Source of the DNA: an uncultured Chloracidobacterium sp.
GTDB taxonomy: Bacteria; Acidobacteriota; Blastocatellia; Pyrinomonadales; Pyrinomonadaceae
DNA: 61,739 bases
Assembly (NCBI GenBank): GCA_937941715.1
Contig: CALDGX010000157.1
Location: 1 to 61,739 of the forward strand
Direction of reading: 5' to 3'
The notes beneath the pieces were generated by a model that worked only from the letters and a program-made list of their open reading frames with translations, was not told where the DNA came from and made no database searches. This document shows, piece by piece, positions 1 through 8,368 of this stretch. The position numbers and the translations under genes are program-made. The number at the start of each line of letters is the position of its first letter. The first letter of the stretch is position 1.

Positions 1-809
1 TCTTCGGTCTTATTGATCAGGGCCTGCTGATTCTCATATTCACGAAGCTGCTGTTCACGCCTCAGTTCCCGCTCCTCGAGATATTTCGAATAATTGCCCT
101 TGTAGGTAACTGCGACTCCGCGATCGATCTCGATAACGCGGTTAGTGGTCCTGTCCAAAAAGTAACGGTCGTGACTAATGACGACGTACGTTTTGTCATA
201 ACTCTTGAGAAAATCTTCCAGCCATTCGACAGCGTCGGTATCGAGGTGATTGGTTGGCTCGTCGAGCAGCAGAACGTCGGAATTCGAAAGCAGCAGCCGA
301 ACCATTCCCAAACGATTTTTTTGACCGCCCGAAAGTGTCCGAACGTCGTCAGACCATTTGTCCGGCGGAAATCCCATACCGAGCAGGACCGCCTCGGCCT
401 TTGCCGCATATGAGAAGCCGTCGGCGTGCTCAAATGCGGTCTGCAGGTCGGCATAACGTTCAAGCACCGCATCGGAATGATCGGTCTCCATCTGCTTTTC
501 GAGCAGACGCATCTCAGCTTCGATATCGTGGATTTCAACAAATGCCGAAAGTGCCGCGGTATGGACGGTCTCGGCATTACCAAAATCGACGTGCTGGTCC
601 AGCAGACCGAGCGTGAGGCCGTTCATTTTGATGACCTCGCCCTCGTCGGGAGATTCCTGACCGGTAATTATTCTAAACGCCGTCGTCTTTCCCGCACCGT
701 TGCGGCCGACCAATCCGACCTTTTCTGAAGGATTGACCTGGAACGAGATCCCCTTGAGTATTTCGGTGCCGCCGTACGATTTCCAAACGTTGTTGAGTCT
801 GAATAGCAT
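1..809 (-). CDS. ABC-F family ATPase, N-terminal part (cut by window edge)
   Basis: The first 269 codons of a gene that continues beyond base 1. The protein has one complete ABC cassette: Walker A GRNGAGKT at residues 35-42, signature LSGGQ at 159-163, Walker B with LLLDEPTNHLD around 180-190, and the switch histidine in ISHDRYFLD near 213. After it comes a charged helical stretch from about residue 240, as in the interdomain linker of ABC-F proteins. The absence of membrane segments and the DEPTNHLD motif are typical of ABC-F (EttA/Uup/antibiotic-resistance type) translation factors acting on the ribosome. The second cassette would lie outside the window, so the subfamily cannot be decided. 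The ATG at 807-809 is used because the cassette begins immediately after it. Confidence 0.93.
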   Translation of the reverse strand, partial: MLFRLNNVWKSYGGTEILKGISFQVNPSEKVGLVGRNGAGKTTAFRIITGQESPDEGEVIKMNGLTLGLLDQHVDFGNAETVHTAALSAFVEIHDIEAEMRLLEKQMETDHSDAVLERYADLQTAFEHADGFSYAAKAEAVLLGMGFPPDKWSDDVRTLSGGQKNRLGMVRLLLSNSDVLLLDEPTNHLDTDAVEWLEDFLKSYDKTYVVISHDRYFLDRTTNRVIEIDRGVAVTYKGNYSKYLEERELRREQQLREYENQQALINKTE

Positions 810-843
810 CTGTCCGTGATCCGCTTAAAAAGCGAAAAAGGTA

Positions 844-868
844 AAAGGCAAAATACCGCTTTGCCTTT
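844..868 (-). terminator. Possible terminator after the SurA-like gene
   Basis: A 9-bp perfect stem (844-852 with 860-868) with a 7-nt loop lies just downstream of the minus-strand SurA-like gene. On the minus strand it is followed by a T-rich stretch. The stem is AT-rich, so its strength is uncertain. Confidence 0.45.
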
Positions 869-896
869 CACCTTGTTCAACTTAACGAGTGGCCAA

Positions 897-2147
897 TTAC
901 TTATTGGCCGGTTTTGCCGGAGCGTTTGCCGCCGGCTTTGCTTCGGGTTTTGCCGGAACGTTTGCCGCGGGTTTAGCGTTCGAATTGGCCGCCGCGTTGG
1001 TATTTGCCGCCGCGGTGTTAGCGTTTGCCGGTGCCGTATTCGTATTGGCTGCCGGGGTCGAAGCACCAGCCGGGCGTGCTCCGCTCAATTCGTTCGGGTT
1101 GTTCACGACCTTTTTGGCAAGCAGGTTGTCGATCTTGGCCTCATTCATCGCGATCGCCTGATACGAAGCTGCCAAGAGCTGCTTACGGTTGTTGACAAGC
1201 AGGTCGTTGATCTGCTGGCGAACGCCGGGGCTCTCGAGTGTCTGAGATTCCTCTTTTTCGATACGCTCCTGAAGCTTAAAGATATAGCCTTTGCCGTTCA
1301 GCGGGATCACATTCGTGACACCGCCGACACTGAATTGCGGGCTCATAAAGCCGGCCGCGTTCTGGGCACCAAAATTGGTCTTGAGGTCCTCTTCGCTGAT
1401 ATAGCCGAGATCGCCGCCCTGCAACTTGCTCGGATCCTCGCTGTACTCACGGGCAAGCGATGCAAAGTCGCTGCCGGGCTGTGAAAGTTTGGTCAGGATC
1501 TCCTTGATCTTGACGTTTGCCTCAGCATCGTTGGTCGTCGTGTCGCCCTGTCCGCTATTCGACGGATCGATCACGATCGCCGCAAGCCTGACGCCGCGCT
1601 TTTTAACAAAAAGATCGGCATTGCCGGCAAAGAAATCGGTGATCTCCTTGTCCTTGGGAACCTCGATTCGGCCCGTGATCTTTTCGACCAATTTCTTGAT
1701 CGCCAGGCCCTTTTTGATCGATTCGCGAAATGCAGCTTCGTTGAGTCCGGCAGCGGTCATCTGTTTGTCAAACTCTTCGGCCGACAGGCGGCTGTCCACC
1801 TTCTGCTTGTTCACTTCGGCGGAGACTTCTTCTTCCGTTGGAACGGTTCCGTCCTTCTCGGCTTTCTGGAACATAACTTCCTGCTCGATCAGGCTCTGCA
1901 GAACCTGAAGCCGGGCACCGGCAAGCTCGAGCGGCGAAAGTTTTACTTCCTGTCCCCGCGACTGCTGCTTGACCGCACGATCGACCTCTTCCATTTTAAT
2001 GACCTTACCGTTAACCGTCGCGGCAGTTTCATTCGGGTCAACCCCGCCGTTTGCCGTATTGGCGGCCGGGCCGCCGCACGCGGCGAAAAACGCAGCAAAC
2101 ACGCCGATTGCGGCTGCGGTCGAATACTTAACAAATTTGTTTTGCAC
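897..2147 (-). CDS. SurA-like peptidyl-prolyl isomerase lipoprotein
   Basis: A periplasmic folding factor of the SurA/PrsA type, 416 residues. The N-terminus is a lipoprotein signal: a basic start, a hydrophobic run, then lipobox FFAAC near residues 18-22. A SurA N-terminal helical domain follows, starting near TVNGKVIKMEEVDRAV. A parvulin-like rotamase domain contains SDFASLAREYSEDPSK and GGDLGYISEEDL. The last roughly 80 residues are low-complexity Ala/Asn/Pro/Lys repeats, probably a flexible tail. I chose GTG at 2145-2147 because AAAGGAG sits 11 nt upstream and the signal peptide then has normal length. An ATG at 2184-2186 is possible but lacks an SD. The gene is divergent from rpmB. Family assignment is firm; the specific role (outer membrane protein folding) is inferred. 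Confidence 0.88.
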   Translation of the reverse strand: MQNKFVKYSTAAAIGVFAAFFAACGGPAANTANGGVDPNETAATVNGKVIKMEEVDRAVKQQSRGQEVKLSPLELAGARLQVLQSLIEQEVMFQKAEKDGTVPTEEEVSAEVNKQKVDSRLSAEEFDKQMTAAGLNEAAFRESIKKGLAIKKLVEKITGRIEVPKDKEITDFFAGNADLFVKKRGVRLAAIVIDPSNSGQGDTTTNDAEANVKIKEILTKLSQPGSDFASLAREYSEDPSKLQGGDLGYISEEDLKTNFGAQNAAGFMSPQFSVGGVTNVIPLNGKGYIFKLQERIEKEESQTLESPGVRQQINDLLVNNRKQLLAASYQAIAMNEAKIDNLLAKKVVNNPNELSGARPAGASTPAANTNTAPANANTAAANTNAAANSNAKPAANVPAKPEAKPAANAPAKPANK

Positions 2148-2189
2148 TGTGGCTCTTACTCCTTTCAACTTATCGATCTGTTGCATAAC

Positions 2190-2219
2190 TTGACTATACC
2201 TGATCCAATTTGATATAAA
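2190..2219 (+). promoter_or_regulatory. Sigma-70-type promoter of rpmB
   Basis: TTGACT (2190-2195) and TATAAA (2214-2219) are separated by 18 nt, both close to consensus. They lie about 70 nt upstream of the rpmB start. Transcription would begin near 2226 and include two hairpins in the leader. The site is seen in sequence; activity is inferred. Confidence 0.65.
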
Positions 2220-2229
2220 ATCTATTTTT

Positions 2230-2266
2230 GAGTTTTCGCAAAAACTCTTCTTAGTACCTCGTACTA
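2230..2266 (+). promoter_or_regulatory. Two tandem hairpins in the rpmB leader
   Basis: Hairpin 1 has a perfect 7-bp stem (2230-2236 with 2241-2247) and a 4-nt loop. Hairpin 2 has a 6-bp stem (2252-2257 with 2261-2266) and a 3-nt loop. The second ends 5 nt before the GGAGG ribosome-binding site at 2272-2276. Neither is followed by a T run, so they are not simple terminators. A role in controlling L28 translation or mRNA stability is inference. Confidence 0.4.
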
Positions 2267-2286
2267 TTTCCGGAGGCAATAATATT

Positions 2287-2481
2287 ATGGCTAAACGCTG
2301 CGACGTATGCGGAAAAGGTCCGCAATTTGGAAACAACGTATCACACGCTAATAACAAAACGCGACGACGATTTAACCCGAATCTTCAATCTGTCCGTGTC
2401 CAGCTCCCTGCTGGCGGCAACGGCCGGGCTAAGGTTTGTACCCGATGCATTAAATCGGGAAAGATCATCAAGGCTGCGTAA
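2287..2481 (+). CDS. rpmB: 50S ribosomal protein L28 (bL28)
   Basis: A 64-residue basic protein with the L28 opening MAKRCDVCGKGPQFGNNVSH and the conserved NKTRRRFNPNL segment. It has two CxxC pairs (C5/C8 and CTRC near 51-54), the zinc-binding 'C+' form. It is a structural component of the large ribosomal subunit. GGAGG lies 10 nt upstream of the ATG. The gene stands alone, preceded by a good promoter and followed by a terminator. In some bacteria C+ and C- paralogues are swapped under zinc limitation; no second copy or Zur site was recognised here. Confidence 0.97.
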   Translation: MAKRCDVCGKGPQFGNNVSHANNKTRRRFNPNLQSVRVQLPAGGNGRAKVCTRCIKSGKIIKAA

Positions 2482-2511
2482 GTATTTGAGATTGTGTTGA
2501 CTCTTTTGGTT

Positions 2512-2542
2512 GCCAGACGGCGAAGTAAATTCGGCGTCTGGC
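2512..2542 (+). terminator. Rho-independent terminator of rpmB
   Basis: An 8-bp GC-rich stem (2512-2519 with 2535-2542) extends by four more inner pairs (2521-2524 with 2530-2533) across one mismatch. On the plus strand it is followed by TTTTCT. It lies 30 nt after the rpmB stop, between the convergent rpmB and RidA genes. Confidence 0.8.
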
Positions 2543-2549
2543 TTTTCTG

Positions 2550-2930
2550 TTACCCGATCAACGCAATACACTCGATCTCGACACGGGCGTCACGCGGCAA
2601 TCGCGCGGCCTGGACAGTCGCTCTTGCAGGTTTGTTCGTATCGAAATACTTGCCATAAACCTCATTCATCTCGCCGAAATCATTCATATCCGAAAGAAAA
2701 ACCGTCGTTTTGACCACACCGTCAAGACTCGATCCGGCCGCCTCCAGGACAGCCGAGAGGTTTTTCAGCACCTGGTCGGTCTGTTCGCTGACATTGTCAG
2801 AAACAAAAGTACCGGTCGCCGGGTCGATCGGGATCTGTCCCGAGCAAAAGATGAATCCGCCGGCCTTGATCGCCTGCGAGTAGGGCCCTATGGCCCCCGG
2901 GGCGTTTTCTGTTGAGATGATCTCTTTCAT
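2550..2930 (-). CDS. ridA: RidA family enamine/imine deaminase
   Basis: A 126-residue protein of the YjgF/YER057c/UK114 family, which hydrolyses reactive enamine/imine intermediates such as 2-aminoacrylate released by PLP enzymes. Hallmarks: GPYSQAI at residues 15-21, FCSGQIPIDPATG at 28-40, and PARATVQ with R103, the substrate-carboxylate-binding arginine of active RidA proteins. The C-terminus VEIECIALIG is typical. The length is normal. I start at ATG 2928-2930, the usual family N-terminus (MKEIISTENAPGAIGPYSQA); the frame is open further upstream but the extra residues do not resemble the family. The gene stands alone, transcribed towards rpmB. Confidence 0.93.
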   Translation of the reverse strand: MKEIISTENAPGAIGPYSQAIKAGGFIFCSGQIPIDPATGTFVSDNVSEQTDQVLKNLSAVLEAAGSSLDGVVKTTVFLSDMNDFGEMNEVYGKYFDTNKPARATVQAARLPRDARVEIECIALIG

Positions 2931-3029
2931 TTGTTTAGGTTCTGCCGGAAAAATCTTCCTTAAGCAAAAGGCGAATTCTAACAAATTACGGAGGAAAAAG
3001 AAAGCTGGCGAGGGTGAAAAGGAATCCTT

Positions 3030-5237
3030 TCAGGAGTTTACGCGTTCGACGGCGATGACGCCGGGGACGTGTTCGATCGCCCCGATCACCTTGTCTAGGT
3101 GCTTCTTATCAAATACCTCGACTGTCACTTCAATGAGGCCGATATCGTCCTTCGAAACATTGGCACGAGCGTCGCGAATGCCGGTCTTGATGTCGGCGAT
3201 GGCGTTGGTAATACCGGCGAGCATTCCGGTGCGGTTCTCGGTCGTCGCCAGCAATTGGACCGACTGCTTCTCGCTTTGCTCACTGCGAGCCCACTCGACC
3301 TCGACGATGCGATCTTTGTTGACCATCAAATGCCCCATATTCTTGCAGCGTTTGTTGTGGACGACGATGCCCTTGCCGAGCGAGATATAGCCGACGATGT
3401 CCTCGCCCCGAAGCGGGTTGCAGCACTTTGCACGTGAGGTCAGCAGGTTATCGACGCCCTTGACGACGATCGAATCCTCACCAAACCCGATGAATTTCTT
3501 AACTGCCTTGACACTGTTCGAAATGCGGGTCTCTTTCTTCTTTTCGGGATCGAGCTCTTCAAACTTCTCGGCCCCCAGGAACTTGGCGAGTATGTTGCGC
3601 GGCAGCACCTTACCGTACCCGACCGAAGCCAATAGGTCATCCGGGCGACTAAGGCCGTAATCATTGGCAATACGCGTCATTTCAGACTCGTTGCCAAGAA
3701 ACTTTTTCGGGGCAAGCCGAAAACGGTCCGCTTCCTTTTCGAGTAGCTTTCTACCGATCTCGATCGATTCTTCGCGCTGCTGCTGCGATATCCAGTGCCG
3801 AATACGGCTCCGAGCCTTGGACGTAATAACGTGATTCAGCCAGTCACGCGTCGGCTTAGCGTTCTGCGTCGTGAGGATCTCGACGACATCACCGTTCTGA
3901 AGTTCTGTTCGAAGCGGCACGATGCGGCCGTTGATCTTCGCACCGGTGCACTTGTCGCCGACCCCCGAATGGATGGCGTATGCAAAATCCAACGGGGTCG
4001 CTCCCCGCGGAAGTTGTATCACCTTGCCCATCGGCGTGAACGCGTAAACGTCCTTCGGAAAAAGATCGAGTTTCAAGGATTCGATAAAGTCCTCAGAATC
4101 CTCATTTTGCTCGTTCGTTTCCACCAGGGGCAGGAGCAGCTTTTCGACGGTTTTGCGTAGTTCGTCAAGCGTATCATCGTCCTCATGGGCTCCGAGACTG
4201 CTTTCCTTGTACTTCCAATGAGCCGCGACACCTTCCTCAGCAACGAGATGCATTTCCTGAGTACGGATCTGAACCTCGAACGGCACGCCGCCGTCGCCGA
4301 TCACGGACGTATGAAGCGACTGGTACAGGTTATCCCGCGGAATGGCGATCCAGTCCTTAAAACGCTCAGGGACGGGCGTCCAGACGTCGTGTATAACGCT
4401 CAGCGTCAGATAACAGTACTTTCGGTCATTTGGGGTGATAATTCGGGCGGCGATCAGGTCATAAACCTGTTCGATGCGGATCTTTTGCTTCTTCAGCTTC
4501 TTCCACAGCGAATAAAGTCGTTTCACCCGGCCCTCGATCTCGACAAAGGGCACGTCATTCTCCGTCAGCTTCTGAGCTATCGTTTCGCGGATTCTATGCA
4601 GTGCCGCTTCTAACTCGGGCCTGCGTGCGTCAACCTCTTTGGCGAGCTTTTTGTATTCATCCGGGAAGAGATTTTGAAATGAAAGATCTTCAAGTTCCGA
4701 ACGCATCTTACCCATACCAAGCCGGTGAGCGATCGGAGCATAGATATCGAGCGTCTCCTGTGAAATACGTGCACGCTTCTCAGGCTTGAGAAATTGCATG
4801 GTTCGCATGTTATGCAACCGGTCAGCGAGTTTGATGAGTACGACGCGGACGTCCGTGATCATCGCAAGGACCATTTTGCGAACGTTTTCGGCCTGTTGCT
4901 TTTCCTTCGAGAGGCTGCTGACGTGGGCGATCTTGGTCAGACCGTCAACGAGCAGCGTGATCTCGTCACCGAAATACGATCTGATCGTATCCAGATCAAC
5001 AAGTGTGTCCTCAACGACGTCATGCAGCAAACCGGTCGAAACGCTTACCTCGTCGAGCCGCATATCAGCCAGTATTTCGGCAACCTCCAACGGATGGACA
5101 AGGTACGGTTCGCCCGACGCCCGGGTCTGTCCTCGGTGATGAAGTGCAGAAAACAGATATGCGCGGCGAATTAGATCGATGTCGGCCATTGGCCGATTGT
5201 CTGTCACTTTCTTGATGACATCTTCGATCCTGATCAT
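3030..5237 (-). CDS. rel: Bifunctional (p)ppGpp synthetase/hydrolase, RelA/SpoT family
   Basis: A 735-residue long RSH protein controlling the stringent response. Domains in order: HD hydrolase (about 25-175, metal-binding HDVVED at 72-77), synthetase (about 230-345, DNLYQSLHT at 302-310), TGS (about 393-455, starting LFPKDVYAFTPMGK), a cysteine-containing zinc-finger-like region (AKCCNPLRGEDIVGY), and a C-terminal ACT domain (about 655-735). The motif before the QSLHT loop is RFKD (292-295). RxKD marks bifunctional Rel/SpoT enzymes, whereas ExDD marks synthetase-only RelA. With the intact HD box, the protein should both make and degrade (p)ppGpp. The ATG at 5235-5237 gives the standard N-terminus. 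It is the only long RSH in the window. Confidence 0.96.
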   Translation of the reverse strand: MIRIEDVIKKVTDNRPMADIDLIRRAYLFSALHHRGQTRASGEPYLVHPLEVAEILADMRLDEVSVSTGLLHDVVEDTLVDLDTIRSYFGDEITLLVDGLTKIAHVSSLSKEKQQAENVRKMVLAMITDVRVVLIKLADRLHNMRTMQFLKPEKRARISQETLDIYAPIAHRLGMGKMRSELEDLSFQNLFPDEYKKLAKEVDARRPELEAALHRIRETIAQKLTENDVPFVEIEGRVKRLYSLWKKLKKQKIRIEQVYDLIAARIITPNDRKYCYLTLSVIHDVWTPVPERFKDWIAIPRDNLYQSLHTSVIGDGGVPFEVQIRTQEMHLVAEEGVAAHWKYKESSLGAHEDDDTLDELRKTVEKLLLPLVETNEQNEDSEDFIESLKLDLFPKDVYAFTPMGKVIQLPRGATPLDFAYAIHSGVGDKCTGAKINGRIVPLRTELQNGDVVEILTTQNAKPTRDWLNHVITSKARSRIRHWISQQQREESIEIGRKLLEKEADRFRLAPKKFLGNESEMTRIANDYGLSRPDDLLASVGYGKVLPRNILAKFLGAEKFEELDPEKKKETRISNSVKAVKKFIGFGEDSIVVKGVDNLLTSRAKCCNPLRGEDIVGYISLGKGIVVHNKRCKNMGHLMVNKDRIVEVEWARSEQSEKQSVQLLATTENRTGMLAGITNAIADIKTGIRDARANVSKDDIGLIEVTVEVFDKKHLDKVIGAIEHVPGVIAVERVNS

Positions 5238-5371
5238 AAAAACAAACTAACTGTCCGGGATACGGCCCCGCAATATCAGCCACGGTCGCCAAATATGAGC
5301 ATCAATAACAAAAATGGTGATGCTCACTTAATTGTAAATGAGCACCACCAAAGTTGGAAAGAAATGTCAAA

Positions 5372-6427
5372 CTACTTCTTGTTCGCGTTACTGTTTGAAT
5401 TCTTCTTTTCCGCTTCTTCCTTAGCCGCGGCACGAGCCTCGACCTCAGCCTGCATCTTCTTGACGATGTCACTGAGTTCCTGGAATTTTGCCTTGGCCGC
5501 ATCGGCCTCAGACTTTAGCGAGTCACGCAAAGCGGTGTTTCCGTCCATCTCGGCCTGCCGCATTGCCTGAACCAAAAGGCTGGCTTTGTACGAACGGGTC
5601 GATTCGAAAACCTTGAAGATCTCGCCATTCAGGGCAAGCTGCGTATCGGTGAGCGAAGTGACGTTCAGACTGCCGGCGTTCTTGACCTCATCCGGCTCGA
5701 TCGCCACGGCCTGGTCGATCAGACGGTTACCCTCGGCAACGCATTCCTTGAGTTTCGTAACATCCTCAGGATTGCTCGGCTTGACGAACTGGTACACGTC
5801 TTTGCCATCCTTCTTCACCGTCTTTTTGGTAGCTTCGGTGTCGGTGATGTCGTTTGCACAAGTATTCATCTTGGCCGACAAAGAACTAAGAGCACGGGCA
5901 CGAGCAGTGACCGGGTAGTCTGCACTATTTGAGACCTCAGTCTGCCACTCTTTCGCTTTGTCCGGCTGCGCGAGATTCTCATAAAGGCTCGCGATGGCAC
6001 TGGTCGTGCTGTTGACGTTCGAAAGCGATGACAAGTACTTACGCTGGCCGTCTTCTGAAGCCTTGTTAGCGTTGTACGCCGCCGAGGTTTCTTTCAGTTC
6101 TTTCAGCGACAGCGGCAGGCTCTTCTTGTATTCAGAAAGTGCCTCTTCAGCCTTGCTCTTGTCCGATCGGTTCCCGATGTAGATCGAGTGGAGCGTACGA
6201 GCCAGTGAAAGCTGTGCGGTCCTGCCCTCGACGGTTTCGCCATTCGGATCCTTCGACGCAGCATATCTGAAAAGCTTTTCAGCTTCGCCGAACTTTCTGT
6301 CCTTATAGGCCTTGGCACCGTCGACCAAATTCTTTCGGGCAATAACCCGGTTGTAATAAGAGCAATTCGCTCCAATGAATACGGTTACTGTTATTATTAG
6401 TAACAACCCGAAACGAGAGAATCTCAT
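5372..6427 (-). CDS. TPR-type lipoprotein linked to the TonB cluster
   Basis: A 351-residue predicted lipoprotein. The N-terminus MRFSRFGLLLIITVTVFIGANC ends in a lipobox around GANC. The region starting near GAKAYKDRKFGEAEKLFRYA is a TPR-like helical repeat; the rest is mostly helical. The C-terminus is a charged coiled coil rich in Lys, Ala and Glu, ending in an Asn/Lys tail. GGAG lies 7 nt upstream of the chosen ATG (6425-6427). It is the last gene of the tonB-exbB-exbD-exbD run and separated from the second exbD by 75 nt. It may scaffold or support the TonB complex in the periplasm; that is inference from position. The exact family was not recognised. Confidence 0.75.
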   Translation of the reverse strand: MRFSRFGLLLIITVTVFIGANCSYYNRVIARKNLVDGAKAYKDRKFGEAEKLFRYAASKDPNGETVEGRTAQLSLARTLHSIYIGNRSDKSKAEEALSEYKKSLPLSLKELKETSAAYNANKASEDGQRKYLSSLSNVNSTTSAIASLYENLAQPDKAKEWQTEVSNSADYPVTARARALSSLSAKMNTCANDITDTEATKKTVKKDGKDVYQFVKPSNPEDVTKLKECVAEGNRLIDQAVAIEPDEVKNAGSLNVTSLTDTQLALNGEIFKVFESTRSYKASLLVQAMRQAEMDGNTALRDSLKSEADAAKAKFQELSDIVKKMQAEVEARAAAKEEAEKKNSNSNANKK

Positions 6428-6502
6428 CTTTTGACTCCATTCACCATTCGGCACTACTGCCGCCCTCTGCAATTCGAGGGCGTTGGAGTTGTGCCAAGAA
6501 AA

Positions 6503-6979
6503 TTAATCTGTTAAATCGTCGATCTGCAAGCCGATCGGTGACGCGCCGGCTGCCTTTGATGCGTCGATAACCTTGACCACGTCGCCGTATCGAACGGTCT
6601 TCGGACTCTTTATGAACAGGGTCTTTTCGACCTCGTTCGTTCCTTCACGCAGCACACCATTGTCTTCGCGCTGTTTGAAGATCTCCCTCAATTTATCCGA
6701 GAGTTTCTCTGTGTCCGTGACGTCGCCAAACGCCTCGTTGTTCAATGTTACGACCTTGGTATCCTTGTTGATCGCCACCACCAGCGTGAGCGGGTTAGGC
6801 TTGACATTAGCCTGCGGCTGATCTTTCGGCTCGGCCGGCACTTTCGCCTCAAAACGGCTTGGCTTAAGCGGCGTGATGACCATGAAAATGATCAAGAGCA
6901 CGAGCAGAACGTCGATCAATGGTGTAACGTTAATTGATGGCTTGGCCTCACCTGAGCCTCCGCCGGTAGACATTCCCAT
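6503..6979 (-). CDS. exbD: ExbD/TolR biopolymer transport protein (second copy)
   Basis: A 158-residue ExbD/TolR protein. A Gly-rich N-terminus leads into KPSINVTPLIDVLLVLLIIF, with the conserved Asp of the transmembrane helix (near residue 22) that carries protons in ExbB-ExbD motors. The periplasmic domain ends with FIKSPKTVRYGDVVKVIDASKAAG, the usual ExbD fold. It lies downstream of another exbD, from which it is separated by a short spacer carrying a very stable hairpin. Both copies retain the Asp, so both may be working stators; which one pairs with ExbB, or whether they form heteromers, cannot be told from sequence. Confidence 0.93.
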   Translation of the reverse strand: MGMSTGGGSGEAKPSINVTPLIDVLLVLLIIFMVITPLKPSRFEAKVPAEPKDQPQANVKPNPLTLVVAINKDTKVVTLNNEAFGDVTDTEKLSDKLREIFKQREDNGVLREGTNEVEKTLFIKSPKTVRYGDVVKVIDASKAAGASPIGLQIDDLTD

Positions 6980-6998
6980 AACTTTGTAATTATTTCGT

Positions 6999-7020
6999 CG
7001 GGCCCGGTAGGCCGGGCCCG
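6999..7020 (-). promoter_or_regulatory. Stable hairpin between the two exbD genes
   Basis: A 9-bp all-GC stem (6999-7007 with 7012-7020) with a 4-nt loop fills most of the spacer between the two exbD genes. There is no T run in the direction of transcription, so it is more likely to affect mRNA processing, stability or relative expression than to terminate outright. Function is inferred. Confidence 0.4.
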
Positions 7021-7030
7021 CGAAGCTTCT

Positions 7031-7471
7031 TTATTTCTTTGGATCGCCCTTCTTCTTATCAGCGACCAATCCGATCTTGTCGATGTCCTGTTTACGAATG
7101 GTATCGATCGCCTGTACGACACGGCCGTACTCAACATCGACACCGCTCTTGATGTAAACAATGCGCTTTTCAGGCGTTTTGCCTTCCATACGCTTTTTGA
7201 TCACGTCTCCCAGAGCGTCGATCGGGTACTGCTCTTTGCCGATATAAAAATTATTATTATCGGGAATAGCAACAATGACCGACGTATCCTTGGCGATATC
7301 TCCGTCCTCATCCGGACTGACCATATCGCGGGGCAAGTTGACCGAAACACCCTGTTGCAGCAGCGGTGTGACGATCATGAAGATGATCAAGAGCACCAAC
7401 ATAACATCAACCATCGGAGTGACGTTGATATCTGAGTTGTATTCCTGGGCTCCGCCCACTTGTGCACCCAT
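7031..7471 (-). CDS. exbD: ExbD/TolR biopolymer transport protein (first copy)
   Basis: A 146-residue ExbD/TolR protein with a single N-terminal membrane helix. The segment DINVTPMVDVMLVLLIIFMI contains the conserved proton-carrying Asp near residue 23. The periplasmic domain includes VYIKSGVDVEYGRVVQAIDTIR, typical of ExbD. AGGAG lies upstream of the ATG. It follows exbB by 41 nt in the same direction. With ExbB it would form the proton-driven stator that energises TonB. Confidence 0.94.
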   Translation of the reverse strand: MGAQVGGAQEYNSDINVTPMVDVMLVLLIIFMIVTPLLQQGVSVNLPRDMVSPDEDGDIAKDTSVIVAIPDNNNFYIGKEQYPIDALGDVIKKRMEGKTPEKRIVYIKSGVDVEYGRVVQAIDTIRKQDIDKIGLVADKKKGDPKK

Positions 7472-7512
7472 AGCAGTAAATCTCCTAGCTGGCTTTCGCC
7501 AAATTCCCGAAA

Positions 7513-8262
7513 TTAGCCGCGGAGGCTTTTAGCACGCTGCTTGATGAAGTAGTCGACCAATTCTGAAGCCGAGTTTTCCATTTCGACGCTAAAGCTCGTG
7601 ACCTTGTTCGTGAAGTAGTTAAACAACCAAACGGCCGGGATAGCTACGAGGATACCGAATGCGGTAGCAACGAGGGCTTCTGCGATAGCTCCACCGACGG
7701 CGCCGATACCGGCTGATTCGTTGGTCTTGAGAGCCTGGAAAGCACCGATGATGCCGACGACGGTTCCGAACAGTCCGACGAACGGAGCGGTCGAGCCGAC
7801 AGTTGCCAGACCCGAAAGGCCTCGCTTGAGTTCGGCGGTCTTGACGGCGATAGCACGCTCAAGAGCACGCTTCGAAGCTTCCATTTCGTCGGCCGAGATG
7901 TCGGTGTTGCCCTGATGTGCGGCAAATTCCTTAAGGCCCGATGAGACGACCATGGCAAGGTGCGAATCTTTGTGCTTGTCGCTGATGTTGATAGCTTCGT
8001 CAATGTTGCTGTTCTTAAGTGCCTGAGCAACTTTCGGAGCATACTGACGCGACTGCTGTTTGGCCTTGTTGTAGGTCAGCCAGCGCTCGATGCCGACAGC
8101 GATCATATAGACCGACTGGATGAGAAGCGTGATGATAACGCCCCAGCCCGGAATTGTCAGGCTCTTTGCGATATCGTAGATACCAAACGAGACGCCCTCG
8201 CCGGTAAAGAGTAAGAAAAAGCCCGAAATGTCAGATGCGACCAGGCTGCCAAGAAATGTCAT
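7513..8262 (-). CDS. exbB: ExbB/TolQ/MotA proton channel protein
   Basis: A 249-residue inner-membrane protein. A first membrane helix lies about 38-58 (WGVIITLLIQSVYMIAVGIE), followed by a cytoplasmic helical region. Two C-terminal membrane helices include LATVGSTAPFVGLFGTVVGI (conserved ExbB signature with GLFGTV) and IAEALVATAFGILVAIPAVW. The strong ribosome-binding site GGAGG is 7 nt before the ATG. It lies between tonB and the first exbD. The protein forms the pentameric channel of the TonB energy-transducing complex. Confidence 0.95.
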   Translation of the reverse strand: MTFLGSLVASDISGFFLLFTGEGVSFGIYDIAKSLTIPGWGVIITLLIQSVYMIAVGIERWLTYNKAKQQSRQYAPKVAQALKNSNIDEAINISDKHKDSHLAMVVSSGLKEFAAHQGNTDISADEMEASKRALERAIAVKTAELKRGLSGLATVGSTAPFVGLFGTVVGIIGAFQALKTNESAGIGAVGGAIAEALVATAFGILVAIPAVWLFNYFTNKVTSFSVEMENSASELVDYFIKQRAKSLRG

Positions 8263-8323
8263 GATTTATCCTCCAAAGAAATCGAAAAGAATTTAATTGA
8301 TTGCAAATTAAAAGGTCATTTGC

Positions 8324-8349
8324 GGTGCAGCACCTCACGGTGCCGCACC
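8324..8349 (-). promoter_or_regulatory. Hairpin in the tonB-exbB spacer
   Basis: Two 5-bp GC-rich helices separated by a single A/C mismatch, with a 4-nt loop, lie between the tonB stop and the exbB start. There is no clear T run after it on the minus strand. It may modulate the ratio of TonB to ExbB mRNA; this is inference. Confidence 0.35.
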
Positions 8350-8368
8350 TTTGATCTATTACGTACCC

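Noticed and set aside
816..1484. Plus-strand open frame antisense to the SurA-like gene
   Set aside because: It is a by-product of the Ala/Asn/Pro-rich tail; the minus frame has lipobox and parvulin motifs.
5296..5326. 9-bp hairpin downstream of the TPR lipoprotein gene
   Set aside because: The loop is 13 nt, and no T run follows on the minus strand; not called as a terminator.
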